From positions 1 to 64,000 of the forward strand of contig NZ_MVHE01000022.1 of NCBI RefSeq assembly GCF_002086155.1: a stretch of DNA of 64,000 bases, in the 5' to 3' direction. Origin of the DNA: Mycobacterium angelicum (GTDB taxonomy: Bacteria > Actinomycetota > Actinomycetes > Mycobacteriales > Mycobacteriaceae). Of the stretch, positions 38,420 to 47,581 are shown one piece after another. Below the pieces are notes generated by a model. The model was given only the letters and a program-made list of their open reading frames with translations, was not told where the DNA came from and ran no database searches. Positions within the stretch are counted from its first letter, which is position 1. The number at the start of each line of letters is the position of its first letter. Made by a program: the position numbers and the translations under genes.

Positions 38420-39823
38420 TCAAGAAACCTCGAGGGCGGTTTCGAGTTCGGCCAGACACGCCTCGGTCAGCGGTATGAGGGATTCGATGTCGGGAACCAC
38501 CTCAGCGCCTGCTACGTAGCCGAATCCGACTCGATCGGCGTATGAACAGGTCGTCACGTTGAGTCCCTGACCGTCATAGACCGTCGATACCGGATAGATC
38601 TCCTCGACATGTGCACCGTTCCAATACATTTCGTCGGCCGGGCCGGGAACATGAGAGATCGGAACGTTGTATCCGGTACGGATTTTCGGGGTGAACGGGA
38701 GCGTCGGGAATATCACCGTCGCGGCGATACTGCCGGCGGCCGTCAGCAGCGATGGTGCCGATCCGCGCCGGCCTACCCAGCGCTTTCCCTCCGACATCGA
38801 CCGGTGAATCAAATCAAGCCGCGCAGCGGGGTCATCCAGGTCGGTGCCCAGCGGACACAGCCAGAGGCCAAACATGTTGCCGTGTTGTTCTCTTGACAGA
38901 TCACCAGCCCGGCCACGTACGGTGATCGGGCAAATGGCCACCAGCGACTGATCGGGCAGTTCCCTTCGGCCACGCAGCCACTGGCGTACGGCGCCGGCCA
39001 CCAATGCGGTTGTCACGTCGTTGGCGGTGACGCCGGCCGCGCGCTGCACGGCCTGGATGCGCGACTTGGGCCAGCTGCCCGCGCTGACCGCACGCTCGAG
39101 GCCCAGACGACGGTTGAACCGCGTGTGGGGTGCTCCGAGGGGCAACACGGTCGTGTGTCCGACCAGGCTGTCGATCACGGTCGTCAACTCGCCCGTGATG
39201 ACGCGCTCGATCAGCCTGACACTTGTCGCGGCCTTGCCTACCACCGACCGAAGCGGCGCCGTCAGACGGGTCAGCAGTCCACTGGATGGCGTTGACGGCG
39301 TTGATCCGTCGCGACGGTCCGCGTAAAAGGGCGCCATCGAACGCTGCCCCGGGTCAGCGCTGAGCCCATCGGCGATCATCCGGAAACCGGCCACACCATC
39401 GATGACGGTGTGGTGGACTTTGATGTAGAAGGCGAAGCGGCCCTCGTCAAGACCGTCGATCAAATACGACATCCACATCGGGCGCGACCGGTCCAGGCGG
39501 ATGGCATCGAGCTCACCGATCAGCCGCCAGAACGCGCCGTCGCCCGCTGGAGCCCTCACCCGCTGGCAATGTTGGCTCAGGTCAACCGAATCCACGTCGC
39601 GCCAGACCCAGAGGCCGCCGGTATCCACACCGTGATGTGGATACCGGCGCAGCCGCGGATCGATCGAATCACCGGCGTCGAGCGTCCAGGAATACAGTTC
39701 GTCCACGTAGTTCGGGCCGGCGTCCGCGGGCGGCGACAGGACGAGCACCGCGCCGACATGCATCGGGCTGGACACCAACTCCGCGGTCATCATCGCGGCG
39801 TCCAGCGGGTCGAGCGGGTTCAT
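38420..39823 (-). CDS. WS/DGAT-family acyltransferase
   Basis: 467 residues from the ATG at 39823, with CGAGGCGAG upstream; the frame extends to 39898 without a start signal. N-terminus MNPLDPLDAAMMTAELVSSPMHVGA and the active site HHTVIDG. More distant from Tgs1 than Rv3130c is, and belongs to the branch with MHVGAVLVL. Makes wax esters or triacylglycerol from acyl-CoA. Starts 13 bp after the alpha/beta hydrolase, so the two form an operon, perhaps handling lipid turnover together. Confidence 0.9.
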   Translation of the reverse strand: MNPLDPLDAAMMTAELVSSPMHVGAVLVLSPPADAGPNYVDELYSWTLDAGDSIDPRLRRYPHHGVDTGGLWVWRDVDSVDLSQHCQRVRAPAGDGAFWRLIGELDAIRLDRSRPMWMSYLIDGLDEGRFAFYIKVHHTVIDGVAGFRMIADGLSADPGQRSMAPFYADRRDGSTPSTPSSGLLTRLTAPLRSVVGKAATSVRLIERVITGELTTVIDSLVGHTTVLPLGAPHTRFNRRLGLERAVSAGSWPKSRIQAVQRAAGVTANDVTTALVAGAVRQWLRGRRELPDQSLVAICPITVRGRAGDLSREQHGNMFGLWLCPLGTDLDDPAARLDLIHRSMSEGKRWVGRRGSAPSLLTAAGSIAATVIFPTLPFTPKIRTGYNVPISHVPGPADEMYWNGAHVEEIYPVSTVYDGQGLNVTTCSYADRVGFGYVAGAEVVPDIESLIPLTEACLAELETALEVS

Positions 39824-39836
39824 CTCGCCTCGGCGG

Positions 39837-41087
39837 CTAAGCGGGACGGTCGTGTTGCACCGCGGGGCCGCCCAGTAGCCCGGACTGCTGCAGCGCATCC
39901 CATACGAACCGCTGCACCGGCTGCGAGCGGAAGAACCCGGTGTGACCGCCGGGGTACCAGACGATTTCCGGTTTGCCCCAGTGCTGCCAGAGGCGGTTCA
40001 CCTGCTCGCGTGGATGAACGAGGCGGTCGGCGATGCCGGCGTAGATGAAACGTCCGGGCATGGCCACCAGCGGTTCGAGTGACAGCGGCGAAATCATCCG
40101 CCCGATGGGTTCGGCCAATTCCATTGTCTGACGGCGGGGGTCGTCGTGGCTCAGACCGGAGTGGCGCGACAGCACTTCCACCAGGTTGGCCACCGGAACC
40201 CCCAGAATGGCACAGGTGAGCCCCTTTTCGAGGCTGGCAACCAGCGACGCGATGTAACCGCCGAGCGAAAGGCTGTTCAATCCGATCAGTGACTCGGGCT
40301 CCTGCAACCGGATCCAGGACAGCAACCGGCGGATATCCCACACCGCCTGACCCGTCGCATGTACATCATCGAGCACATCCTCGCCCGGAAACACAGCGCC
40401 CTTCGGCAGCCCGCGGGAACGGGGCCCATGCATGGGAAGAACCGGCATGACGACATTTAGACCAAGGTCTTCGTGCAACTTCCAGGCCCGGAACAGGGCG
40501 AGATCGACCGCAGCGCGGCCCATCTCGGTACCGTGCACACACACCAACCACGGTCGCGGTTCCGGGTGGCGCAGCAGCAACGCGTACTCGCGGTCGTTCG
40601 CTGTGTACTCCTGCCACCGCTGCGCACCGGGCTCGCCCGGATCCGGCGTGTACCCGCTGTCGAACACCATGCGATAGAAGGAACGTTTGCGCCCCTTCAC
40701 CTTTCGGACTGTCACGTCTGAAAGCGCCGGAGGAGCCGCGAAGAATTCCTGGGGCCGAACCAGCCAGCCCTTCTTTCCGTAGAAATCCAGCCCGGCGGCC
40801 ACCTCAGCGGTGATGCGCTCGAACACCTCGGGCCTGCTGACCGGGCGGCGCGCCTTCAGACCCAGCAGGACAACCTCGTCGCGAAAAGCCTGTGCCGCCA
40901 GGGCGACGGTCGGACGCGCGATCGGAAGTTCGTCCGGCGCTTGGCCAAGGTAATCGCGCCATGATTGGGCGAAGTAGCGGCCCGTATGCATGAATGGCGC
41001 GGCAGCGACGGTCAAACCGGTGACGCCGGGCACAGACCAATCAAACGCACCCGTGCGTTGATGCTCGTGGCTGGTGGGCATCGTCAT
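39837..41087 (-). CDS. Alpha/beta hydrolase
   Basis: 416 residues. An N-terminal ~150-residue cap region precedes the fold: oxyanion segment WLVCVHGTEMGR, nucleophile elbow LNSLSLGGY (Ser in S-L-S-L-G-G instead of GxSxG), acid in YAGIADRLVHP and His in PGGHTGFF. A cytosolic esterase or lipase is likely, with unknown substrate. Cotranscribed with the WS/DGAT gene downstream. A DosR-like site at 41121 lies 34 bp upstream. Confidence 0.85.
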   Translation of the reverse strand: MTMPTSHEHQRTGAFDWSVPGVTGLTVAAAPFMHTGRYFAQSWRDYLGQAPDELPIARPTVALAAQAFRDEVVLLGLKARRPVSRPEVFERITAEVAAGLDFYGKKGWLVRPQEFFAAPPALSDVTVRKVKGRKRSFYRMVFDSGYTPDPGEPGAQRWQEYTANDREYALLLRHPEPRPWLVCVHGTEMGRAAVDLALFRAWKLHEDLGLNVVMPVLPMHGPRSRGLPKGAVFPGEDVLDDVHATGQAVWDIRRLLSWIRLQEPESLIGLNSLSLGGYIASLVASLEKGLTCAILGVPVANLVEVLSRHSGLSHDDPRRQTMELAEPIGRMISPLSLEPLVAMPGRFIYAGIADRLVHPREQVNRLWQHWGKPEIVWYPGGHTGFFRSQPVQRFVWDALQQSGLLGGPAVQHDRPA

Positions 41088-41120
41088 GGCCGCACGCTAA
41101 CACCCCGCCGAGGACCTCCC

Positions 41121-41140
41121 GTAGGGACCAATGGCCCTGC
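41121..41140 (-). promoter_or_regulatory. DosR-like box before the hydrolase/DGAT operon
   Basis: GTAGGGACCAATGGCCCTGC, about 12 of 20 in either reading; the GGGACC-AAT-GGCCC core is palindromic. 34 bp from the start codon. Confidence 0.45.
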
Positions 41141-41212
41141 CGAACTCACCAAAGTCCTTGACCGCCAATCGAGGTTTATCACCTTGTGCAGAGGGGACGG
41201 ATGACTGGACGC

Positions 41213-41232
41213 AAGAGGACTTTAGTCACTCG
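41213..41232 (+). promoter_or_regulatory. DosR-like box before the small gene at 41322
   Basis: AAGAGGACTTTAGTCACTCG contains GGACTTTAGTC, the exact consensus centre; about 13 of 20 overall. Ends 90 bp upstream of the ATG. Confidence 0.55.
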
Positions 41233-41321
41233 TGGTGGCACTGGGCCGGCCGTAACGTCGAGTAAGTCCGCAATACTGAAGTCCGCTGGAGACGGTGAAC
41301 ATGTCCCCGAGGAGTGGGATT

Positions 41322-41582
41322 ATGACCGAGGCACCTCAACAATCCATGCCACGCTGGGCCGAGATTTCCGACGACGTGCTGGAATCGGTCGAAACCGGCC
41401 GGACCCAAGCCATCGATGCGGTGCGCAAATTCGTCGACCAAATGGATGATCTGATCCCCGAGCAGTCGCGGCGCAAGACCGTTGTCGACGCCGCCCTTAC
41501 TCTGGCCGACGACTTGGTGACCGCACGTATCGAATTTCTGCGCAGCGTGGTGCGTAGTGCCGGCGAAGCGATGAACAAATAG
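41322..41582 (+). CDS. Small helical protein of unknown function
   Basis: 86 residues from the ATG at 41322, which has an excellent GAGGAGTGGGA ribosome site; an in-frame ATG at 41295 lacks one. Acidic, all-helical by composition (WAEISDDVLESVETGRTQAI; DLIPEQSRRKTVVDAALTLA), with a phasin-like amphipathic pattern but no clear family match. Single gene between two minus-strand operons, with a DosR-like centre 90 bp upstream. Confidence 0.7.
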   Translation: MTEAPQQSMPRWAEISDDVLESVETGRTQAIDAVRKFVDQMDDLIPEQSRRKTVVDAALTLADDLVTARIEFLRSVVRSAGEAMNK

Positions 41583-41644
41583 CGCTTGTTCACCCGCGGC
41601 GGCACAAACGGTTCCGGGCATGAAACCGCCTGAGCCTTAATACT

Positions 41645-43483
41645 TTATTGGACATAGCCGGTCCAACCGGATACGTCGTAGCCAGGGCTGTGTTTCCAGT
41701 TCTGGAATGCAGCGCAGTGCGCAGCGAGCCGAAGTGGTACGACCAGATCGGACCGCCGGCCCGCGATCAAGCGCTGCTGGTCCATCCACCAGTCGGGATC
41801 TCCTCGTGTGGTGATCGTCGTGGTCACCGCCTCGGCAGTGTCGGCCGACGCGATAATCGGAGCCTCGGCGTTGACCGGATTGATGGTGAAGATCCCGCTC
41901 GATCCCTGTCGGCCAGCACCAACTGCGTTGGCGACGACGGTGTAAGCCTGGGCCGTCTTGGCAACGGCATACCACAGGCACATCGTGTTGGCCGGAAACC
42001 CATGCGCGAACAGCCCTTCGGACTCCTGCAGTGGACCACCATAATTGCCATCCCAACAGGTGGGAATCGCAATGAGGTCGGCACGGCGCACAGCCAGCAC
42101 CCCGCTTGCCTCGGGGAAGCGGACATCTTCGCCCAGCAGGATGCCGATGCGACCTATGTCGGTGTCGAACACGGGCAGATCGTCACCCGGGCGGGCCCAC
42201 GTGTAGCCGGTGTCGAGGTGGGACTGACGGTATCTGCCGGCAACTTTGCCGTTAGGACCAACCAGGACCGCGGTGTGAAACAGTTTGTCTTCGTCGCACT
42301 CGATATGGCTGCCCACAACGTAGCGCCCCAGCCGAACCGCGAAATCGGACAGTACCTGGACAGTGCGCCCGAATGGTGATTCGGCTTGCGCTGCCGCGGC
42401 CTGCACGTCGATCGGGGCGCCCGCGGTGCTGAACGCGGGAAGCACCACGAGTCCCGGTGGTGAAGTGTTGGCCTCCAACTTCGTGATCTGTTCGTCCGCC
42501 CGGGCGATGTTGTCGTCGAATTCGCCGGCGCTGAGCTGATATTGGACGGCACTGACTGTGACGGTGTGGGAATCCGTCGATGCTTGGGCATCGGCCGGGG
42601 CCCGGTAGAAGGCGAGGTCGCCGTAGAGTTCGGGCCGCCGGCGATCCAAGGTCGCTTTCTGGTCGTTCAGATAGCGGGCGGGATCGATGTAGCCGTAAAG
42701 GATCGCCCCGGGACTGGCGGCGGTGAGGTTCTGGTTGGTCGCCGGCAGATGGCCCGTGCGCCGGCCGTCAGCCTGCCAAACAGACGCTGACCCTCCATAG
42801 AAGACCGATATGCCGGTGGTCGGATTGGTCTCGACGTTGTTGCGGTCGGAGGCGACCATGGCCAGCCCGTTCCACGCCGAAAACTGCTGTACGGCAGCGA
42901 TGGTGGAGTGATTACCAGCGGCCGCCCGACCCAGCTGAGTCAACACTCGGTCACTCGAACAGATGTAGGCGATCAGGTCTGCGCCCTTTACTGCGGCCAA
43001 ACGTGCCGGCTCCCAATAGGTGTCGTCATAGCAGATAAGCATGCAGATCCGGCCGAGCTCAGTCTCGAACACCGGATATCCGGTGTTGCCGGGCGTGAAC
43101 CACATGACATCGCTTGGATTCAGCCCACTCTTGCGGTACTTGCCGATATAGCCGTTCGGACCCACCAGTGCACCGGTGTTGTAGGTGAGCCCGGTCTCTC
43201 GATCAACCTCGGCAATGCCGATAGCGACGTAACAGCCGTACTTGCGGCACAATTCGGCAATTTTCGTGGTCGCCCGTCCCGGCACCGTGTCCATGTACGG
43301 CAGGAACTGGTCGAGGTCGCGGTAGACATAGCCCGAAAGTGCGGCCTCCGGCATCACGATCAGCCTGGCACCGTTGCTCGCTGCTTCGTCGATAACAGTG
43401 CACGCGCGTTCGAGGTTGCGGTCGAACTCGAACAACTCGGGATTGAATTCGACTGCTGCGACCTTGAATGGGGCGTTCGGCAT
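41645..43483 (-). CDS. Tandem nitrilase-superfamily protein, second domain inactive
   Basis: 612 residues with two carbon-nitrogen hydrolase domains. Domain one (about 1-280) has the full Glu-Lys-Cys triad: MPEAALSGY, GKYRKSGL and LICYDDTYWEP. Domain two (about 305-590) keeps the fold but has LPAFSTAG for the Glu site, GRYRQSHLD for the Lys site and ILLGEDVRFPE where Cys is Gly. One active amidase or nitrilase domain and one pseudo-enzyme domain are therefore likely. Starts 12 bp after the bicupin stop; the two probably act in one pathway on a small amide, nitrile or acid. Confidence 0.85.
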   Translation of the reverse strand: MPNAPFKVAAVEFNPELFEFDRNLERACTVIDEAASNGARLIVMPEAALSGYVYRDLDQFLPYMDTVPGRATTKIAELCRKYGCYVAIGIAEVDRETGLTYNTGALVGPNGYIGKYRKSGLNPSDVMWFTPGNTGYPVFETELGRICMLICYDDTYWEPARLAAVKGADLIAYICSSDRVLTQLGRAAAGNHSTIAAVQQFSAWNGLAMVASDRNNVETNPTTGISVFYGGSASVWQADGRRTGHLPATNQNLTAASPGAILYGYIDPARYLNDQKATLDRRRPELYGDLAFYRAPADAQASTDSHTVTVSAVQYQLSAGEFDDNIARADEQITKLEANTSPPGLVVLPAFSTAGAPIDVQAAAAQAESPFGRTVQVLSDFAVRLGRYVVGSHIECDEDKLFHTAVLVGPNGKVAGRYRQSHLDTGYTWARPGDDLPVFDTDIGRIGILLGEDVRFPEASGVLAVRRADLIAIPTCWDGNYGGPLQESEGLFAHGFPANTMCLWYAVAKTAQAYTVVANAVGAGRQGSSGIFTINPVNAEAPIIASADTAEAVTTTITTRGDPDWWMDQQRLIAGRRSDLVVPLRLAAHCAAFQNWKHSPGYDVSGWTGYVQ

Positions 43484-43495
43484 GCCGGTGTGGTG

Positions 43496-44554
43496 CTACC
43501 GCTCGCCCATTGCGCGCTCGTCGACCGGATTGCCCCGGGTGACGATCAGCGGGTCAGCGTTGGTGAACGGGAAGTCGGGCAGGTCGTCGATGTGCACATC
43601 GAAGGTTGCGGCAAGGACTTCCCGCGAGTACGCACTGATCGAGGCGCGATAGCCGATGTCGCCAGGGGTGGGTTGGTCGAAGAAGATGAGGAAATGCATG
43701 TCGGGGGATCCGACCACTTCGATGTGATGCGGGTAGGCGCGCGGAATGAAGTAGACGTCGCCCTCCTGCAAATACCAGGTGTCAAGCGTCCCGTCGGGGT
43801 CCATCACCGTCATCCGGGCCGATCCGCGATGCACATAACCCATCTCGGCGGTGACGGGGTGCCAGTGCGGTTCGCGCATCCCGTCCTCGCGGATGCGCAG
43901 CGAATACATCGACAAATCCTTCAGGGCGGCCCAGTACTGGACCCGGGCCAGATGAGCTGAACCGACCGCGATGCTGATCTGTGGGGTTTGCGCCTCGACG
44001 GAGAACTTGTGGGGATTACCGAAATGAGCTGTCGATGGCACCACCGGTTCACCGGTGCGCTTGGCCAGCAGGCGGTCGGCAGTGTCGCGGCGGATCTTGG
44101 CGAAATCCGAGGCGTCAAGGTCGTAGGTGTTGCCCAGCACGGCATCGGTCATCGCGCCGAACGCGGCGAACAATCCGAAATCCTCGGGCCGTTCGTTGCG
44201 AAATGCGATGATGAATTCGGCTGCCCCCACACCGATGTTCTCGATATGGTGCAGTGACCCCGAGTCGATGTGGAACATTTCACCGGCGCTGACGACGAAT
44301 GAGGAAAACTGGCTGTAGGTGTCAAGGACCGACACCAACGCCGTGCCCGCGACGCAGTAGGTGAGTTCATTTGCGTTGGCATGCCAGTGCGGAGTACGCA
44401 TGGCCCCCGGGTGGATGACGACCCGCTTGATCGAGACGCCGTTGAGGATCGGGAAATTGTCGGCTGTGACGCGCCGGATCGATCCGAGCGCGGACTCTTC
44501 GACGATCTCGCCGTCGGTCAATGAGATTGCATGCGGGCTACGGGATCTGGTCAT
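43496..44554 (-). CDS. Bicupin, oxalate-decarboxylase-like
   Basis: 352 residues from the ATG at 44554 after AGGAAGG; an open extension to 44845 lacks start signals. Two cupin barrels, each with a metal site: HWHANANE and later HHIEN in the first, HWHPVTAE and later HHIEV in the second. This order and length fit the oxalate decarboxylase/germin-like bicupins (Mn2+-dependent), but residues that fix oxalate decarboxylation cannot be confirmed by eye. Heads an operon with the nitrilase fusion. Confidence 0.82.
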   Translation of the reverse strand: MTRSRSPHAISLTDGEIVEESALGSIRRVTADNFPILNGVSIKRVVIHPGAMRTPHWHANANELTYCVAGTALVSVLDTYSQFSSFVVSAGEMFHIDSGSLHHIENIGVGAAEFIIAFRNERPEDFGLFAAFGAMTDAVLGNTYDLDASDFAKIRRDTADRLLAKRTGEPVVPSTAHFGNPHKFSVEAQTPQISIAVGSAHLARVQYWAALKDLSMYSLRIREDGMREPHWHPVTAEMGYVHRGSARMTVMDPDGTLDTWYLQEGDVYFIPRAYPHHIEVVGSPDMHFLIFFDQPTPGDIGYRASISAYSREVLAATFDVHIDDLPDFPFTNADPLIVTRGNPVDERAMGER

Positions 44555-44980
44555 TGGGCCGCCTTCCTGCTGCGGGTCGGACGGATTGGTTTGCGGGTGA
44601 CCGCGGGCACGCCTATACGGAAAAAAGCCGATCGCCACAACATCGCTGGTGTCTGGATCCGCGGTCGCTAATCGAGTGGTAAGCACCGCATGGCCGCGTT
44701 CGCCGCCGTCGGGCGCCAAAACCGTTCTCGTTCCATTGCTGTCGCATATTGCCGCAGCGCCAGGCTGACGAATTCGATTACACCAGCATTTTGACGAGGC
44801 CGGCAAGCTCAGAATGATTGCTTCTGACGATCCTGCTATAGCCATCGATTATCGACACGTGAAGTCCGCATCGTAGGCGGACACCGGCCTGACCGACGGC
44901 CAGGTCAACGATTGGTAGCCCACGCAAAGGTTTTCGGGGTCGACCGAGCCGGGTGTGACAACCTCGGACTCCTTTCCCCC

Positions 44981-45010
44981 ACAGCATCGGCCGCTAGCGG
45001 TCGATGCTGT
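44981..45010. repeat. 30-bp near-perfect inverted repeat
   Basis: ACAGCATCG-G-CCGCTAGCGG-T-CGATGCTGT: a 9-bp perfect outer stem, one G/T pair and an inner CCGCTAGCGG palindrome. A C-rich run precedes it and no T-run follows, so an operator or site-specific DNA site is as likely as a terminator. Confidence 0.75.
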
Positions 45011-45100
45011 CTGGATGCCGCTGCTTCCGGAAGGGGCGTAAGGCCGCTAAGGCTCAGGGGCATAGGTCACTTCAGGAGTGGTCGCGCTATTGTGCCCATC

Positions 45101-45120
45101 TTTATGACTTTGGTCTCTAT
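45101..45120 (+). promoter_or_regulatory. DosR-like box before fadD
   Basis: TTTATGACTTTGGTCTCTAT, about 13 of 20 positions. Ends 63 bp before the ATG at 45183. Confidence 0.5.
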
Positions 45121-45182
45121 TTCCGGCCGCTACGGATCAGCATGATCAGAGGTGATAATCGCTTCGCGAGCAACGGATAAGC

Positions 45183-47069
45183 ATGATGAAAACACCACTC
45201 GCCTCATTGGAGAGGCCAGACTTCACCATAATCGAGAACCGCGCACCGTCGGTGGCACACATGTTCGTCAACCGCGTCGCGGCCACCCCGGATGCGGAGG
45301 CTTTCCGGTACCCGCGCGGCGACAGCTGGGAGGGCGTCACCTGGCAGCAGGTGGGTGACCGCGTCCACTACATCGCCGGCGGGCTGATCTCGTTGGGGAT
45401 CCTCCCAGAAGATCGGGTGGCACTCGCGTCCTCGACGCGATACGAGTGGGTGCTGGTCGATTTCGCCGTGATGTGCGCAGGCGCCGCCACCACCACGGTG
45501 TATCCGACGACGAACGCCACCGATGTCGCATACATCGTCGCCAACTCGGGTAGCCGGATCGTGGTCGCCGAGGATCAAGCCCAAGTGGACAAGTTGATCG
45601 AACATCGCGCGGATCTGCCCGACGTGAGCAAGGTGGTGATCATCGACGGCAAGGGTGACGGCGATTGGGTGATCACGTTGAGCGATCTCGAGTTACTGGG
45701 CAAGCAACTGCTCACCGACTCCCCCGATGCTGTCGACGAGCGCATCGCAGCGGTCGGTCCCGACCGGCTCGCCAGCCTCATCTATACGTCCGGGACCACC
45801 GGACGGCCGAAGGGCGTGCGGCTGACCCACGGGGCGTGGACTTATACCGCAGCGGCCATCGACGCACTGAATGTCCTTGGACCCGAGGATCTTAACTTCC
45901 TGTGGCTGCCGTTGGCGCACTCGTTCGGCAAGGTGATGCTTGCCCTGCCGCTGCAGATCGGCTTCACCACCGCGATCGACGGTCGGGTGGACAAGATCGT
46001 CGACAACCTGGCCGCCTTGCGTCCCACCATCATGGGTGCGGCGCCACGCATTTTCGAAAAGGCACATGCCCGCATCGAGGGCATGGTCGCCGAACAGGGC
46101 AGGGTCACGAAGAAGATATTCGATTGGGCACTCGGGGTCGGGATCAGGATGTCGGAAGCCCGGCAGGCCGGGAAGAAACCCTCGTTGGCCGAGTCACTGG
46201 CATACCGATTGGCAGACCGGCTGGTGTTCTCCACCATTCGGCAACGGTTCGGCGGACGAGTCCGGTTCTTCGTGTCCGCGGCCGCCGCCCTCGATCGCAA
46301 CGTGGCTCAGTGGTTCGACGCGGTCGGCATCACCGTGCTCGAAGGCTATGGCCTGACCGAGACTTCAGCGGCGTCATTCATCAACCGCCCCAACGCCTAT
46401 CGGTTCGGAACGGTGGGCTGGCCGTTCCCGGCCACCGAGGTCAAGATCGCCGAGGACGGCGAGATCCTGCTCCGCGGGCCCGGTGTGATGACCTCCTATC
46501 ACGACCTGCCCGACGCCACCGCCGAAGCGATCGACGATGACGGCTGGTTCCGCACCGGGGACATCGGCGAGATCGACGACGACGGCTATCTGCGGATCAC
46601 CGACCGCAAGAAGGACATGTTCAAAACCTCGCAGGGCAAGTACGTGGCACCCTCGGCGATCGAAGTGAGATTCAAAGGACTCTGCCCCTATGCGGGCGAA
46701 CTCATCGTCGTCGGCGAGACCAAACCTTACTGTGTGGCGCTGGTGAGCCTGGACGGCGAGGCGATCGCCGACTGGGCGGGCAAACATGGTCTGCCCGATC
46801 AGTCTTTTGCCGGGATAGCGCGCGACGAGCAGACCCGGGAACTGATCGCCGGATACATCGATGCGCTGAACTCGGAGCTGAATCGCTGGGAGCAGATCAA
46901 GAAGTTCAGCATCATCGATCGCGAACTTTCGGTCGAGGCAGGCGATCTCACACCGAGCATGAAGCTTCGCCGCAAAGCGGTCATCGACAAGTTCGCCGAC
47001 CGACTGGCAGCTCTGTACGAACAACCGTCAGCCGTGGGCAAACCGGCGCAGGGCGCAGCCGCAAGGTGA
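45183..47069 (+). CDS. Long-chain fatty-acid-CoA ligase (FadD)
   Basis: 628 residues. ANL motifs: IYTSGTTGRPKGVRLTHG, LEGYGLTETSAASF, WFRTGDIGEIDDDGYLRITD and RKKDMFKTSQGKYVAPSAIE; the C-terminal lysine region is LTPSMKLRRKAV. FAD15/ACSL-like branch judging by length and the TSQGKYVAP motif. Activates long-chain fatty acids to acyl-CoA, which could supply Tgs1 and the second WS/DGAT. The PRTase gene starts 11 bp after the stop. Confidence 0.92.
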   Translation: MMKTPLASLERPDFTIIENRAPSVAHMFVNRVAATPDAEAFRYPRGDSWEGVTWQQVGDRVHYIAGGLISLGILPEDRVALASSTRYEWVLVDFAVMCAGAATTTVYPTTNATDVAYIVANSGSRIVVAEDQAQVDKLIEHRADLPDVSKVVIIDGKGDGDWVITLSDLELLGKQLLTDSPDAVDERIAAVGPDRLASLIYTSGTTGRPKGVRLTHGAWTYTAAAIDALNVLGPEDLNFLWLPLAHSFGKVMLALPLQIGFTTAIDGRVDKIVDNLAALRPTIMGAAPRIFEKAHARIEGMVAEQGRVTKKIFDWALGVGIRMSEARQAGKKPSLAESLAYRLADRLVFSTIRQRFGGRVRFFVSAAAALDRNVAQWFDAVGITVLEGYGLTETSAASFINRPNAYRFGTVGWPFPATEVKIAEDGEILLRGPGVMTSYHDLPDATAEAIDDDGWFRTGDIGEIDDDGYLRITDRKKDMFKTSQGKYVAPSAIEVRFKGLCPYAGELIVVGETKPYCVALVSLDGEAIADWAGKHGLPDQSFAGIARDEQTRELIAGYIDALNSELNRWEQIKKFSIIDRELSVEAGDLTPSMKLRRKAVIDKFADRLAALYEQPSAVGKPAQGAAAR

Positions 47070-47513
47070 GTGGACAGCGATGAGGCGGTTCAACGATCGC
47101 GCCGCTGCCGGAAGGCGATTGGCGTCACACCTGGATTTCCTGCGTGGTCACGATGTCGTGGTACTCGGGTTGCCGCGCGGCGGAGTGCCGGTCGCCTACG
47201 AGGTCGCCAAGGCGCTGAAAGCCCCCCTCGACGTGCTGCTGGTGCGCAAGCTGGGGGTGCCGTTCCATTCGGAAGTAGCCTTCGGCGCCATCGGCGCCGG
47301 CGGTGCGCGGGTGATCAGCGACGACGTTGTCCGCGAAGCGCGGCTCAGCGAAAAGGAGATCGCTGCGGTCGAAGATCGGGAACGGGCTGAACTGCAACGC
47401 CGTTCGAAGCGCTACCGCGGCGACGATCCCCCGACGGCACTGAACGGACGGATCGCGCTGATCGTCGACGACGGCATCGCGACCGGCGCGACCGCACAGG
47501 TCGCATGCCAGGT

Positions 47514-47532
47514 TGATCTGTTCCCGTGTTGT
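47514..47532. repeat. Left terminal inverted repeat of the IS
   Basis: TGATCTGTTCCCGTGTTGT; it pairs with 48762-48780, with mismatches after the first eight bases. Confidence 0.8.
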
Positions 47533-47581
47533 AGGTCCACGGTTGTGAGAGTCGAGGGCAGAGTGATCATCAGGAGGTCAC

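Larger units (their letters stand above)
44555..45182. other. 628-bp divergent intergenic region
   Basis: No convincing gene. A 69-codon minus-strand frame (44778-44987) has no family or ribosome support. The region holds the 30-bp inverted repeat at 44981-45010 and a DosR-like box at 45101-45120, and separates the bicupin operon from fadD. Confidence 0.6.

Noticed and set aside
44778-44987. 69-codon minus-strand frame in the 628-bp intergenic region
   Set aside because: Its start lies in the palindrome, and there is no ribosome site or family resemblance.
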